This document shows positions 23,539 to 32,206 of a stretch of 36,119 bases of DNA, one piece after another. The DNA is from Bacteroidales bacterium (GTDB lineage: Bacteria; Bacteroidota; Bacteroidia; Bacteroidales; JAEINX01): NCBI GenBank assembly GCA_016342645.1, contig JAEINX010000035.1, forward strand, positions 1 through 36,119. Direction: 5' to 3'. Within the stretch, counting starts at the first letter, position 1; each line of letters opens with the position of its first letter. The notes under the pieces were generated by a model. It did no database searches, was not told the origin of the DNA, and saw only the letters and a list, made by a program, of their open reading frames with translations. Position numbers and translations under genes: made by a program.

Positions 23539-25947
23539 TTACAATTTCCCTCTGAGTGAAATAATAAAATTTCTACCCGAAGCGCAAATTCCTGAAGAAT
23601 AGGGACGGTATCTGTAGTCAAGAATATTTTCAATTCCGGCTCCAATTTGAAGGTTGGGAGTCATTTGATATGAGGTTTTTAAATTAATTGTAAACCAAGC
23701 CGGCGAGTAGGGATTTCCATTACCATCAATTGCATACATATAGGCTTTTTCTCTTTCGGAAGGTGCAAGGTTTTTATAGGAAATTTCTCCATTATAATTT
23801 GCATAAAACTCAATTTCAGTATTTTTTATTTTATACAATAGCGAAGTGCTTCCAAACAAAGGAGAAACATGTCGAAGATGAATATTTTCATCATCTTCAC
23901 CGTGTGTGTATGTGAGAAAAGTTTTGAAGATAAAATTATTGCTAAAATTAGCCAAAACCGAAATGCTCCCTCCGTAAATATAAGCTTTTCCGGCATTTAC
24001 AACCGCTTCGACTTTGCTCAATTCTCCATCGTACATTATTGAGTCTTTTCCGTTGATACTAAAATCACGTCTGACCATAGCATCTATCAGTCTTGTGTAA
24101 AAAATTGTGGTGCTTATTTTAGCTTTATCGTTAAAATTCTTGTTAATACTGAAATCCATATTGTAAACATATTCGGGCTTTAAATTTTCGTTAGGAACAA
24201 CAACATTGCCCGGTTCCGAATCAAAAACTTTCGCAACATCATCAAGATTAGGTGCCCTGAAGCCCGAGGAAATATTTATGTTAAATTGCCAACGATTTTC
24301 AGGTTTGAACACAAGTCCAATGCTTGCAGTAATTGCATTGTTGTTAATATCAATTTTATTAAATGGAAAATCATAGAAACTTGTGTCGATGAAAGTGGAA
24401 TTAAGTGAAGTATAATTAAACCTTAAACCTGAAGTAAATGTGAATTTTTTATTAATATTTGATTTAAAACTTCCATAAGCTGCTAAGGAATAATAGTTGT
24501 TTTTTCCATCGGGATAGCGGCTTGCAGTTGGTGTTTCATTTCCGGTTAAAATGTTTTCTTCAATCCCTGTTGAAACAACTTTGTTATAAATGGCTTCAAT
24601 ACCATAAAACAATGTATTTTTTTTAGATAATTTTTTGTCAAGGTCGAAGTTCATGGAATATGCTTGAACTTTTTCAGTTCGTATTCTTAAGGTTTCTGAT
24701 TTAAATTTTCTTTCTATACGGCTTTCTTCCAAATCCTGAAAAGCCAAAGTGATTTTAGCTTCATCGAATAGCTGGGAAATGTCGCTCAATTTTATATTAA
24801 GAGCATTCATCATCCATTTTTGCGGGCCGTAATTCCATTTTGCATATTTCAATTCCCCTTTTGAATATTGAATTAAACGATCGTATCGTGGAATATCAGA
24901 AGTGTTTGAGTATTGAAAATTATAATTAATATCAATGTTCTTGTTTAGCCTAAATCTTATTTTTTGCATAAGATTTATTTGATTATATCCTGAAAATTTT
25001 TGACTATTCGGGTCCTTATTTTTCAAAATTGTATCTTGTCCGTTGATTTTACCAACATATTCATGTCGTTCATAAATATCATTGTGAATAGTTCCCATTT
25101 TCAGATCATCGTAATCGCTAAACGAAACACTTGTTAGAAAGCCCCATTTTTTCTTACCAAAATTAAAATCAATGTGCCCGCTTTTTTCATTATTTGCCGT
25201 TGAGTATCTCAACATTGAATTAGTCGATAGATTTGTCGAATTGTTTCCAAAAGCAAGTTTAACTTTTTTAGTGTGAAAGTCGATTACTCCACCGAGTGCA
25301 TCGCTACCATAAATTATTGAACCCGGCCCGAAAATAATTTCTGAGCTTTGTATTATGTTTGGGTCTAATGAAATAACATTTTGTAAATTTCCGCTTCTAT
25401 AAATTGCATTATTCATCCTGACTCCATCAATAACCAAAAGTATTGAGTTTGCCGAAAATCCTCTAATCATGGGGCTTCCGCCGCCGAGTTGACTTTTTTG
25501 TATGAAAACTTCGTTGGAAGTACCCAATAAATCTGCTGCTGTTTGAGGGTTTTCAAGTTCAACATCTTTGGCCGAAATAGAAACTATTTTATTTGGGACT
25601 TCGTTTTTGTTTTGCTCCCATTTGCTCGCCGAAACAACAAATTCACTCAATTTGATAAATGATTCATGTAGCTTGATTATGAAGTTGCTTGCTTTTATGG
25701 CATCGTAAGTTAGCGTAACATTATTATATGAAGGATGCTGAAAAGTTAGAATATCATTTTTATTTAATTTATCAATATTTGCATTTCCGTATTTATCTGT
25801 TAGAGCAGTTTTTGTATTATCAGAATTATAAATGGCGACATTTTCAATTGGGGTTTGATTGTGGAAATCAATAACTTTGATTGTTTGAGAGAAAGAAAAA
25901 ATATTAAATAGAATAATGAAAATTGCTAAGCTGAATTTGAATTTCAT
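23539..25947 (-). CDS. TonB-dependent outer-membrane receptor
   Basis: An 802-residue receptor. The signal peptide is MKFKFSLAIFIILFNIFSFSQ (cleavage near 20-21). A carboxypeptidase-regulatory-like domain follows (~22-95, IKVIDFHNQTPIENVAIY), then a TonB-box-like LSEFVVSAS (~100-108). The plug (~118-225) has GGGSPMIRGFSANSILLVIDGVRMNN and PGSIIYGSDALGGVIDF. The rest is a beta-barrel ending in the C-terminal strand FIISLRGKL. The plug motifs are closest to the haemoglobin/transferrin/colicin-type receptor group rather than SusC, so haem or another metal compound is possible, but the ligand is not shown by sequence. It is first on the minus strand before the four LruC lipoproteins, and a second copy survives only as a 45-codon remnant. 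Energised uptake across the outer membrane by TonB-ExbBD is expected. Confidence 0.9.
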   Translation of the reverse strand: MKFKFSLAIFIILFNIFSFSQTIKVIDFHNQTPIENVAIYNSDNTKTALTDKYGNANIDKLNKNDILTFQHPSYNNVTLTYDAIKASNFIIKLHESFIKLSEFVVSASKWEQNKNEVPNKIVSISAKDVELENPQTAADLLGTSNEVFIQKSQLGGGSPMIRGFSANSILLVIDGVRMNNAIYRSGNLQNVISLDPNIIQSSEIIFGPGSIIYGSDALGGVIDFHTKKVKLAFGNNSTNLSTNSMLRYSTANNEKSGHIDFNFGKKKWGFLTSVSFSDYDDLKMGTIHNDIYERHEYVGKINGQDTILKNKDPNSQKFSGYNQINLMQKIRFRLNKNIDINYNFQYSNTSDIPRYDRLIQYSKGELKYAKWNYGPQKWMMNALNIKLSDISQLFDEAKITLAFQDLEESRIERKFKSETLRIRTEKVQAYSMNFDLDKKLSKKNTLFYGIEAIYNKVVSTGIEENILTGNETPTASRYPDGKNNYYSLAAYGSFKSNINKKFTFTSGLRFNYTSLNSTFIDTSFYDFPFNKIDINNNAITASIGLVFKPENRWQFNINISSGFRAPNLDDVAKVFDSEPGNVVVPNENLKPEYVYNMDFSINKNFNDKAKISTTIFYTRLIDAMVRRDFSINGKDSIMYDGELSKVEAVVNAGKAYIYGGSISVLANFSNNFIFKTFLTYTHGEDDENIHLRHVSPLFGSTSLLYKIKNTEIEFYANYNGEISYKNLAPSEREKAYMYAIDGNGNPYSPAWFTINLKTSYQMTPNLQIGAGIENILDYRYRPYSSGICASGRNFIISLRGKL

Positions 25948-26091
25948 TTAATTGATATTTTTTTAAAAATATGTTAATTTTAATTAGAATAACATTTTTT
26001 AAACATGAATTGCTATTCTGTTTTTTCTGCGAAATAAGCAAAAATCGTGCAGTTATTGAAAAAAAACTTATGTTTGTAAAAAATAATTTCA
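25948..26091. promoter_or_regulatory. Divergent promoter region, TonB receptor / mqnA
   Basis: A 144-base gap between divergently read genes. On the plus strand TATGTTTG (26069-26076) fits TAnnTTTG and lies 15 bases before the mqnA ATG, so the mqnA leader would be very short. No convincing -33 partner or Fur-type operator is visible for the receptor, which is a weak argument against classic iron regulation. Confidence 0.4.
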
Positions 26092-26823
26092 ATGGATAAA
26101 TTAAAAATTTCAGCCGTTTCTTATTCAAATACAATTCCTTTTGTTTATGGAATCGAAAAATCAGGGCTTTTAAATAATTACTCTCTTGAATTGGATGTTC
26201 CTTCGGTTTGTGCACAGAAATTAATTGAAAATAAGGTTGATATAGGATTAATTCCTGTTGCTATGATATCTAAAGTTAAGACATCATTTATTATTTCCGA
26301 CTATTGTATCGGGTCAATTGGAAAGGTAAATACGGTTTTGTTAGTCAGCAATAAACCAATAGAAAAAATAAAAAATATTTATCTTGATTTTGAGTCGAGA
26401 ACATCAGTTCAGTTGGTTAGGGTTTTGGCGAAAAATTACTGGAAAATGGATTTCGAATGGCAAGCTCTTAGGAAAGATAATCCTGTTGACTTTTCAAAAC
26501 TCGAAGCTGCTGTAATAATTGGTGATAAGTGTTTTGCCTTAGCAAAAAAATTCAAATATGTTTATGATCTTTCCGACGAATGGCGAAAATTTTCATCCTT
26601 GCCATTTGTTTTTGCTTGTTGGGTAGCAAATAAAAAGATAGAGGAAAATATAAAAAATCAATTTAATGAAGCTATGAAATTTGGAGTGGAAAATATTGAT
26701 AAAGCTATTGAAAATATTTCTTCGGAAATCGACCTTCTTAACTATCTTACAAAAAATATAAGTTATTCTCTTGACAAACCAAAAAGGGATGCAATGGATT
26801 TGTTTTTGAAATATTTAAAATAA
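26092..26823 (+). CDS. mqnA: Chorismate dehydratase MqnA (futalosine menaquinone pathway)
   Basis: A 243-residue periplasmic-binding-like-fold enzyme that acts in the cytoplasm. MqnA dehydrates chorismate to 3-[(1-carboxyvinyl)oxy]benzoate, the first step of the futalosine route to menaquinone. The N-terminus ISAVSYSNTIPFVYGIE matches the family's 'KIGxVSYLNxxPxxYGL' start. VDIGLIPVAMI and LLVSNKPIEKIKNIYLDFESRTSVQLVRVL are the substrate-binding strand and the conserved 'LDxxSRTS' loop. FVFACWVANK also fits. MqnA and MqnD are related; the length (about 240) and motifs favour MqnA. It is followed after 15 bases by a spermidine-synthase-like gene. A menG-like methyltransferase, the last menaquinone step, lies about 6.5 kb away on the same strand. 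Confidence 0.85.
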   Translation: MDKLKISAVSYSNTIPFVYGIEKSGLLNNYSLELDVPSVCAQKLIENKVDIGLIPVAMISKVKTSFIISDYCIGSIGKVNTVLLVSNKPIEKIKNIYLDFESRTSVQLVRVLAKNYWKMDFEWQALRKDNPVDFSKLEAAVIIGDKCFALAKKFKYVYDLSDEWRKFSSLPFVFACWVANKKIEENIKNQFNEAMKFGVENIDKAIENISSEIDLLNYLTKNISYSLDKPKRDAMDLFLKYLK

Positions 26824-26838
26824 TACAAATTGTTAAAC

Positions 26839-28314
26839 ATGCGTTACGGAATTGAAATAATTGTTTTTATTTGCGGAGCCGTTGTTATGATTTTTGAGTT
26901 GGTGGGATCAAGGATTTTAGGCCCTTTTTTGGGTACTACAATTTTTGTATGGACAAGCCTTATTGGAATTATCCTTGCCAGTTTGAGTCTTGGATATTGG
27001 CTGGGGGGATATTTCGCCGATAAAAAACCTAAAATTGAATTTCTTTCTACAATAATTTTTTTTTCGGCAGCTTTAATAATCTTTACAACAATAATTCAAA
27101 AGTATTTTCTAAATCATCTGCCAAGTTTTATTTATGATATTCGCTTACAATCTATTATTGCTTCAATAGTTTTATTTGCACCGGCATCAATTTTTCTTGG
27201 AATGGTTTCTCCTTTTACAATCAAACTCAAGTTAAAACAGCTCGAATCTACAGGAAAAATAGCTGGAAAACTTTATGCAATTTCAACTTTCGGTAGTATT
27301 TGTGGAACTTTTTTGGCGGGATTTTTCTTTATCCCGTATTTTGGCCATCAAAATATTTTATTTTTTCTATCAGCTTTATTATTGTTTATCTCAATAATCT
27401 TGTTTTTATCAATTCGTTCAAAATTTAAATCAGGCTTTGCCATTTTATTTTTGGTATTTCTTTTAGTATTAAAATTTTCAATTATCAATCAAAAGGCTTC
27501 TATTATAGATGTTGATACTAAATATAATAGAGTAATGATTTATGATGCAAATGATTACCTAAGTGGAAAGCCCGTAAAATATATGAGAATTAATAATGAA
27601 TATAGCGGAGCGATGTTTCTTGGTTCCGATGAATTAGTTTTTCAATATTTGAAATATTATGACCTTGCTAAACATTTTAATCCTGATTTTCAGCAATCCT
27701 TATTGATTGGAGGAGCAACCTATTCATATCCAAAACACTTTTTGAATAAGTTTCCAAAAGCTTCAATTGATGTTGTTGAAATTGATCCAGAGCTAACAAA
27801 ACTTGCAAGAGAATATTTCCAGCTTTCAAACGATCCGCGCATGAAAATCATTCACGAGGATGGCCGAACTTTTTTAAATAATTGTAGCAAAAAATATGAT
27901 GTCGTTTTTATTGATGCTTTCAAATCGCAATACACATTGCCTTATCAATTAACTACAAGGGAGGCTGTGCAAAAAATCTATAATATTTTGAATGTTGATG
28001 GCCAGGCAATTTTGAATATTATTTCATCAATTGGCGGAAAAAGTAGTTTATTTCTACAAGCTGAATACCTTACCTATAAATCTGTTTTCCCACAAGTATA
28101 TTTGTTTGCAATTCAAAATATGGATAATCAAGAGCAATTGCAAAGTGTTGTTATGATTGCATTGAAATCAGAAAAAATTCCCAACATGAATAACTCCGAC
28201 AGCATTTTAAATGAATATTTAAAGCACATTTTAAAAAATGGAATTGAGACTACTGTTCCGATTCTTACGGATGAATTTGCTCCTGTTGAGTTTTATATGA
28301 ATAAGGCCATTTAA
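26839..28314 (+). CDS. Membrane protein fused to a spermidine-synthase-like domain
   Basis: The ATG at 26839 is preferred over the upstream in-frame TTG at 26830; it gives 491 residues beginning MRYGIEIIVFICGAVVMIFE. The N-terminal ~220 residues hold about six membrane segments, including GSRILGPFLGTTIFVWTSLIGIILASLSLGYWLGG, typical of the 'fused MFS/spermidine synthase' family. The C-terminal ~270 residues are an SpeE-like SAM-fold: SLLIGGATYSYPKHFL, then DVVEIDPELTKLAREYF, then HEDGRTFLN and YDVVFIDAF. Classical SpeE transfers aminopropyl groups, but the substrates of the membrane-fused type are not established. It starts 15 bases after mqnA, so the pair is likely an operon. Confidence 0.85.
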   Translation: MRYGIEIIVFICGAVVMIFELVGSRILGPFLGTTIFVWTSLIGIILASLSLGYWLGGYFADKKPKIEFLSTIIFFSAALIIFTTIIQKYFLNHLPSFIYDIRLQSIIASIVLFAPASIFLGMVSPFTIKLKLKQLESTGKIAGKLYAISTFGSICGTFLAGFFFIPYFGHQNILFFLSALLLFISIILFLSIRSKFKSGFAILFLVFLLVLKFSIINQKASIIDVDTKYNRVMIYDANDYLSGKPVKYMRINNEYSGAMFLGSDELVFQYLKYYDLAKHFNPDFQQSLLIGGATYSYPKHFLNKFPKASIDVVEIDPELTKLAREYFQLSNDPRMKIIHEDGRTFLNNCSKKYDVVFIDAFKSQYTLPYQLTTREAVQKIYNILNVDGQAILNIISSIGGKSSLFLQAEYLTYKSVFPQVYLFAIQNMDNQEQLQSVVMIALKSEKIPNMNNSDSILNEYLKHILKNGIETTVPILTDEFAPVEFYMNKAI

Positions 28315-28489
28315 TGAGTGAATGATAGAATGCTTAAATGATAGAATGCGGAACCCTTGGGGATTAGAGTGTATTTAATTAATTATTACCAGAATGGTAA
28401 TGTTGTGCCATTGATTATCCGACATTTATCTTGTCTCAGAAATTTGAGTTCTTTATAATAATGAAATTAATTTCATTTTTAAATCGAAT
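28315..28489. repeat. Gap between convergent genes with short direct and inverted repeats
   Basis: AATGATAGAATGC occurs twice in a row (about 28320-28350). ATTACC (28385-28390) pairs with GGTAAT (28396-28401) around AGAAT. The gap separates the membrane/spermidine-synthase gene (plus) from purM (minus). The hairpin is too short to be a convincing terminator. Confidence 0.4.
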
Positions 28490-29662
28490 TTAATAAGCAA
28501 ATTCCCCAAATTCCGAAATAATTGTCAACGATTTTTGTTCTGCTTTTTCACAAAAACCGATAATTTGTGCTTCAATATTAAATTCATTTGATATTCGGAT
28601 AATTTCCTGAGCAATATTTTCAGGAACATATAATTCCATGCGATGACCCATATTGAAAACTTTGTACATTTCTTTCCAATCTGTTTCTGATTGATCTTTA
28701 ATGATTTCAAATAATGGTGGAATTCTAAACATATTGTTTTTTACTATATGAAGATCGTTAACAAAATTCAGGATTTTGGTTTGAGCACCACCACTACAAT
28801 GAACCATCCCATGAATCTGAGGCCTATATTCATTAAGGACTTTTTTAATAATCGGAGCATAAGTCCTTGTAGGTGAAAGAACTAATTTTCCTACATTAAT
28901 ACCTTCAATTTTTGTTGAATCAATTAAGGTTAAATTTCCAGCATAAACAAGTCCCTCGGGAATTGATTGATCAAAAGATTCTGGAAATTTCTCTGCAAGC
29001 TTATTATAAAATACATCGTGCCGGGCTGAAGTCAAGCCATTACTTCCCATTCCGCCATTATAATCGTCTTCATAAGTTGCATGTCCGTAAGATGATAAAC
29101 CAACTATAACATCACCGGCTTGAATTTTATGATTCGAAATAATTTCATCACGTTTTATTCGAGCCGTTACGGTCGAGTCCATAATTATAGTTCTTACAAG
29201 ATCACCCACATCAGCGGTTTCGCCTCCGGTGGAATAAATTCCTACTCCTAAATTTCGCATTTTTTCGAGAAATTCCTCTGTTCCATTAATTATTTCGGCA
29301 ATGACTTCGCCCGGAATGAGATTTTTATTTCTGCCGATTGTTGAGGATAGAAGAATATTGTCAGTAACACCCACACATAGAAGATCATCGAGGTTCATCA
29401 CTATTGCATCCTGTGCAATTCCTTTCCAAACCGAAATATCTCCCGTTTCTTTCCAATAAATATAAGCAAGTGAGGATTTTGTTCCGGCTCCATCGGCATG
29501 CATAATATTGCAATATTCATCATTGCCACCTAAAATATCGGGAATTACCTTGCAGAATGCCTGTGGGAAAATTCCTTTATCAATATTTTCTATTGCTTTA
29601 TGAACATCTTCTTTTGAAGCAGAAACTCCTCGTCGGGTATATTTAAAATCGCTATTTGACAT
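28490..29662 (-). CDS. purM: Phosphoribosylformylglycinamidine cyclo-ligase (AIR synthase)
   Basis: A 390-residue PurM. The enzyme uses ATP to close the imidazole ring of FGAM to AIR, step five of purine synthesis, in the cytoplasm. Family motifs seen are YTRRGVSASKEDVHKAI, MHADGAGTKSSLAY (nucleotide-binding Asp/Gly/Thr), QDAIVMNLDDLLCVGV, GVGIYSTGGETADVGDLV, GLSSYGHATYEDDYNGGMGSNGLTSARH and HGMVHCSGGAQTK. The length is greater than the E. coli enzyme (345) and fits the Bacteroidota form of about 388 residues. It stands alone on the minus strand, convergent with the gene on its right-hand transcription side and divergent from the phosphorylase gene. Confidence 0.93.
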   Translation of the reverse strand: MSNSDFKYTRRGVSASKEDVHKAIENIDKGIFPQAFCKVIPDILGGNDEYCNIMHADGAGTKSSLAYIYWKETGDISVWKGIAQDAIVMNLDDLLCVGVTDNILLSSTIGRNKNLIPGEVIAEIINGTEEFLEKMRNLGVGIYSTGGETADVGDLVRTIIMDSTVTARIKRDEIISNHKIQAGDVIVGLSSYGHATYEDDYNGGMGSNGLTSARHDVFYNKLAEKFPESFDQSIPEGLVYAGNLTLIDSTKIEGINVGKLVLSPTRTYAPIIKKVLNEYRPQIHGMVHCSGGAQTKILNFVNDLHIVKNNMFRIPPLFEIIKDQSETDWKEMYKVFNMGHRMELYVPENIAQEIIRISNEFNIEAQIIGFCEKAEQKSLTIISEFGEFAY

Positions 29663-29687
29663 AATATATGTTCTAATTTTTCAAAAA

Positions 29688-29695
29688 CAAAAGTA
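29688..29695 (-). promoter_or_regulatory. -7 box of purM (TACTTTTG on the minus strand)
   Basis: TACTTTTG fits TAnnTTTG and lies about 26 bases before the purM start. A TTTG further upstream is too near to act as a standard -33 element. Confidence 0.35.
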
Positions 29696-29881
29696 ATAGC
29701 TTTTTTCCAAAGGTAATGCTTAAATATAAAAATTCATTTCCTTAAATTAAAGGAAAAAGGTATAGAGATTTTTTTATCTTTAGAATTGATAAATATTTCA
29801 CTTTGCACATCAAAACATTATTTAGCAAGCAAAAGCTGTATATTTCCTCTGAAAAAAAATTGAAATAAATAGGACAGAGGG

Positions 29882-29944
29882 AACCTCCGTATAAATTTTT
29901 TCATATGTTTGTGTATATTTATATGAAAAAATTTATGTCGGTTT
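29882..29944. repeat. Long inverted repeat in the purM-mtnP spacer
   Basis: ATAAATTTTTTCATAT (29891-29906) and its exact complement (29921-29936) flank a 14-base loop; the outer CCG/CGG bases extend pairing after a small mismatch. This 16-base perfect stem is in a 401-base gap between divergent genes that otherwise holds no gene. Possible readings are a terminator-like attenuator in the mtnP leader, an operator, or the end of a small non-autonomous element. Confidence 0.7.
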
Positions 29945-30005
29945 GTATAATAATAAAAAATAAAAAAAGTAAAAAAAAGGTCAACGTTATTCAGGCATGG
30001 TCAAA

Positions 30006-30055
30006 CTTTAGCCTTTGATCTTTAGCCTTTAGCTTTTGATCTTTAGCCTTTAAAC
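30006..30055 (+). repeat. Three CTTTAGCCTTT direct repeats before mtnP
   Basis: CTTTAGCCTTTGAT (30006-30019), CTTTAGCCTTTAGCTTTTGAT (30020-30040) and CTTTAGCCTTTAAAC (30041-30055) run directly up to the ATG at 30064. They occupy the place where the leader and ribosome-binding region would be. A slipped-strand origin is likely; an effect on expression is possible but not shown. Confidence 0.75.
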
Positions 30056-30063
30056 ATTAAATT

Positions 30064-30810
30064 ATGCTAAAAATAGGAATTATTGGAGGATCGGGCCTCG
30101 AAAAACTTAATATTTTTTCCGAAACAAATGAAATAAATATTGAGACAAAATATGGAAAACCAAGTTCTTCCTTATTTTGCGGAAAAATGGGTAAAAAGGA
30201 AATTGTAATACTTTCAAGACATGGAAGAGAGCATACAATCACACCAACTCATGTAAATAATAGGGCAAATATTGTTGCACTAAAAGAAATTGGTTGTACT
30301 CATATTTTTACGACTACCGCTTGTGGAAGTCTCCGCGAAGAAATTAGAAGAGGCGATATTGTTTTTCTTGACCAATTTATTGATTTCACTAAACATAGAA
30401 CGAATACTTTTTATGATAATTTCGAGCCGGGAATTTTAGGCCACACAGCTATGGCTGATCCATTTTCTGAAATCTTAAGAAATTATTTAATCGAAACTGC
30501 TAAAGAAATGGGATTAGCTTATCATCCAAGGGGAACTATGGTAACAATTGAGGGACCAAGATTTTCGACCCGAGCCGAATCGAATATGTTTAGAACTTTG
30601 GGTGCCGATGTAATAAATATGAGCATTGCACCCGAAGCTGCCCTTGCAAATGAGGCTAAAATTCCTTATGCTGCAATTGCTTTATGTACTGATTATGACT
30701 GCTGGAAAATAGGCGAAGAAGCTGTTTCATGGGAAGAAGTTTTAGAAGTCTTCGCAAAAAATGTAGAAAAAGTTACAAATCTATTGGTTGAAGTAATTAG
30801 AAAGATTTAA
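30064..30810 (+). CDS. mtnP: MTA phosphorylase-family enzyme (PNP/MTAP)
   Basis: A 248-residue nucleoside phosphorylase of the MTAP/PNP family, cleaving 5'-methylthioadenosine (or a related purine nucleoside) with phosphate to adenine and methylthioribose-1-phosphate. Phosphate-binding motifs are IIGGSGLEKL (6-15) and SRHGREHTITPTHVNNRANI. TTTACGSLREEI and EGPRFSTRAESNMFRTLGADVINMS are also present. The base-recognition segment LCTDYDCW is the MTAP-like form. At 248 residues it is shorter than most MTAPs (about 270-285), being trimmed at the C-terminal helix. The annotation as MTAP rather than PNP is from motifs only. The leader upstream carries direct repeats and a large inverted repeat. An aminotransferase gene follows after 100 bases. 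Confidence 0.82.
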   Translation: MLKIGIIGGSGLEKLNIFSETNEINIETKYGKPSSSLFCGKMGKKEIVILSRHGREHTITPTHVNNRANIVALKEIGCTHIFTTTACGSLREEIRRGDIVFLDQFIDFTKHRTNTFYDNFEPGILGHTAMADPFSEILRNYLIETAKEMGLAYHPRGTMVTIEGPRFSTRAESNMFRTLGADVINMSIAPEAALANEAKIPYAAIALCTDYDCWKIGEEAVSWEEVLEVFAKNVEKVTNLLVEVIRKI

Positions 30811-30910
30811 TATTAAAAGGTAAAATAAAATATTTTAGAAAAAATCATTGAGGAATATTTGAAATTACTAATTTTGACATTTTTATAAATTAATATTAAA
30901 ATAAAATTTC

Positions 30911-32113
30911 ATGAATATATTATCAGATAGAGTTATTGGTCTTTCGGAGTCAGAAACATTAGCTATGACACGCAAAAGCAGAGAGTTAAAAGCCGAAGGT
31001 TTCGATGTTATAAATTTGAGTATCGGTGAACCGGATTTTAATACCCCCGAACAAATCAAAAAAGCCGGAAAAAAGGCAATTGATGAAAACCGAACTCATT
31101 ATCCACCGGTTCCCGGTTATCCTGAATTACGCTTAGCGATTTCAGAGAAATTTAAAAAAGAAAACGGAATTGATTATTCTCCTGAGCAAATTGTTGTTTC
31201 GGCGGGGGCTAAACAATCAATAGCAAATGCAATTTTATGTTTGTTAAACCCTGAAGATGAAATTATTGTACCGGTTCCTTATTGGGTGTCTTATCGTGAG
31301 TTAATTAAGCTGGCTGAAGGCGTTGCGGTTTATATTCCGACAAGCGTGGAAACAAATTTTAAGATAACACCCAAGCAATTAGAAAAAGCAATCACTCCTA
31401 AAACTAAACTTTTTCTTTTTAGCTCACCATGTAATCCTTCAGGGACAGTTTATACAAAAGAGGAATTGAAAGCTTTAGCAGATGTTTTCGCAAAGCATGA
31501 AAATATTTATATTATTTCCGATGAAATTTATGAGTATATTAATTTTGTTAGCAAACATGAAAGTATTGCACAATTCGATGAAATAAAAGACAGGGTTATA
31601 GTCATTAACGGTGTTTCAAAAGGTTATGCTATGACCGGATGGCGACTTGGTTACCTTGGAGCAACCAAAGAAATTGCTAAGGCTTGTGATAAAATGCAGG
31701 GGCAAATTACTTCGGGAACTTGCTCTATTTCGCAATTTGCTGCCATCGAAGCATTAAGTGATAATCCTGCTACCTTAGTTGAGTTTAAAATTATGAAAAC
31801 AGCTTTTCTCGAACGTAGAAACCTTGTTTTAAGTCTTTTGAAGGATATTCCCGGTATGAAGACAAATGTTCCGCAAGGAGCTTTTTATGTTTTTCCGGAT
31901 ATTTCTTATTACTTTGGAAAATCAGATGGAGAAGATGTAATTAATGATTCTAATGATCTGTGCATGTATTTATTAAATAAAGCATTTGTTGCTTTGGTTC
32001 CCGGCATTGCATTTGGTGACCCAAATTGTATTCGAATATCTTATGCAGCATCGAAAGATATATTAATCGAAGCAATTGACCGAATTAAAAAAGCTCTTGC
32101 TAACTTGAAATAA
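30911..32113 (+). CDS. Class I/II PLP aminotransferase, aspartate aminotransferase type
   Basis: A 400-residue fold-type I aminotransferase. The Schiff-base lysine is in INGVSKGYAMTGWRLGYLGA (about 239). Other family motifs are LSIGEPDFNTPEQIKKA, the substrate/PLP-binding SSPCNPSGTVYTKEEL (Asn-Pro), and ISDEIYEYI with the pyridine-N-contacting Asp. A C-terminal Arg in NCIRISYA binds the substrate alpha-carboxylate. The layout matches subgroup I-gamma/Ib aspartate aminotransferases (AspB-like), which exchange amino groups between aspartate and 2-oxoglutarate; some members accept prephenate or aromatic substrates, which cannot be excluded. No PLP-domain residue is missing. Confidence 0.88.
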   Translation: MNILSDRVIGLSESETLAMTRKSRELKAEGFDVINLSIGEPDFNTPEQIKKAGKKAIDENRTHYPPVPGYPELRLAISEKFKKENGIDYSPEQIVVSAGAKQSIANAILCLLNPEDEIIVPVPYWVSYRELIKLAEGVAVYIPTSVETNFKITPKQLEKAITPKTKLFLFSSPCNPSGTVYTKEELKALADVFAKHENIYIISDEIYEYINFVSKHESIAQFDEIKDRVIVINGVSKGYAMTGWRLGYLGATKEIAKACDKMQGQITSGTCSISQFAAIEALSDNPATLVEFKIMKTAFLERRNLVLSLLKDIPGMKTNVPQGAFYVFPDISYYFGKSDGEDVINDSNDLCMYLLNKAFVALVPGIAFGDPNCIRISYAASKDILIEAIDRIKKALANLK

Positions 32114-32173
32114 TATTGTTGGATGCTTTGATTCATCTACAATAAACATACGTTCTTGAATTTAGAATTTAAG

Positions 32174-32181
32174 TACTTTTG
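32174..32181 (+). promoter_or_regulatory. -7 box (TACTTTTG) before the sugar kinase
   Basis: TACTTTTG (TAnnTTTG) lies 26 bases before ATG 32207. TTG at 32156-32158 is nearer than the usual -33 spacing, so only the -7 element is convincing. Confidence 0.4.
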
Positions 32182-32206
32182 CTATGGATAAAATAAAATT
32201 CTGTTT

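Noticed and set aside
23539..25947. SusC-type receptor with SusD partner
   Set aside because: Plug motifs fit the haemoglobin/transferrin-type receptor group, and none of the lipoproteins shows SusD (TPR-rich helical) features.
25904..26215. A 103-residue minus-strand frame spanning the divergent promoter
   Set aside because: It overlaps both the receptor signal peptide and mqnA in other frames and has no recognisable features.
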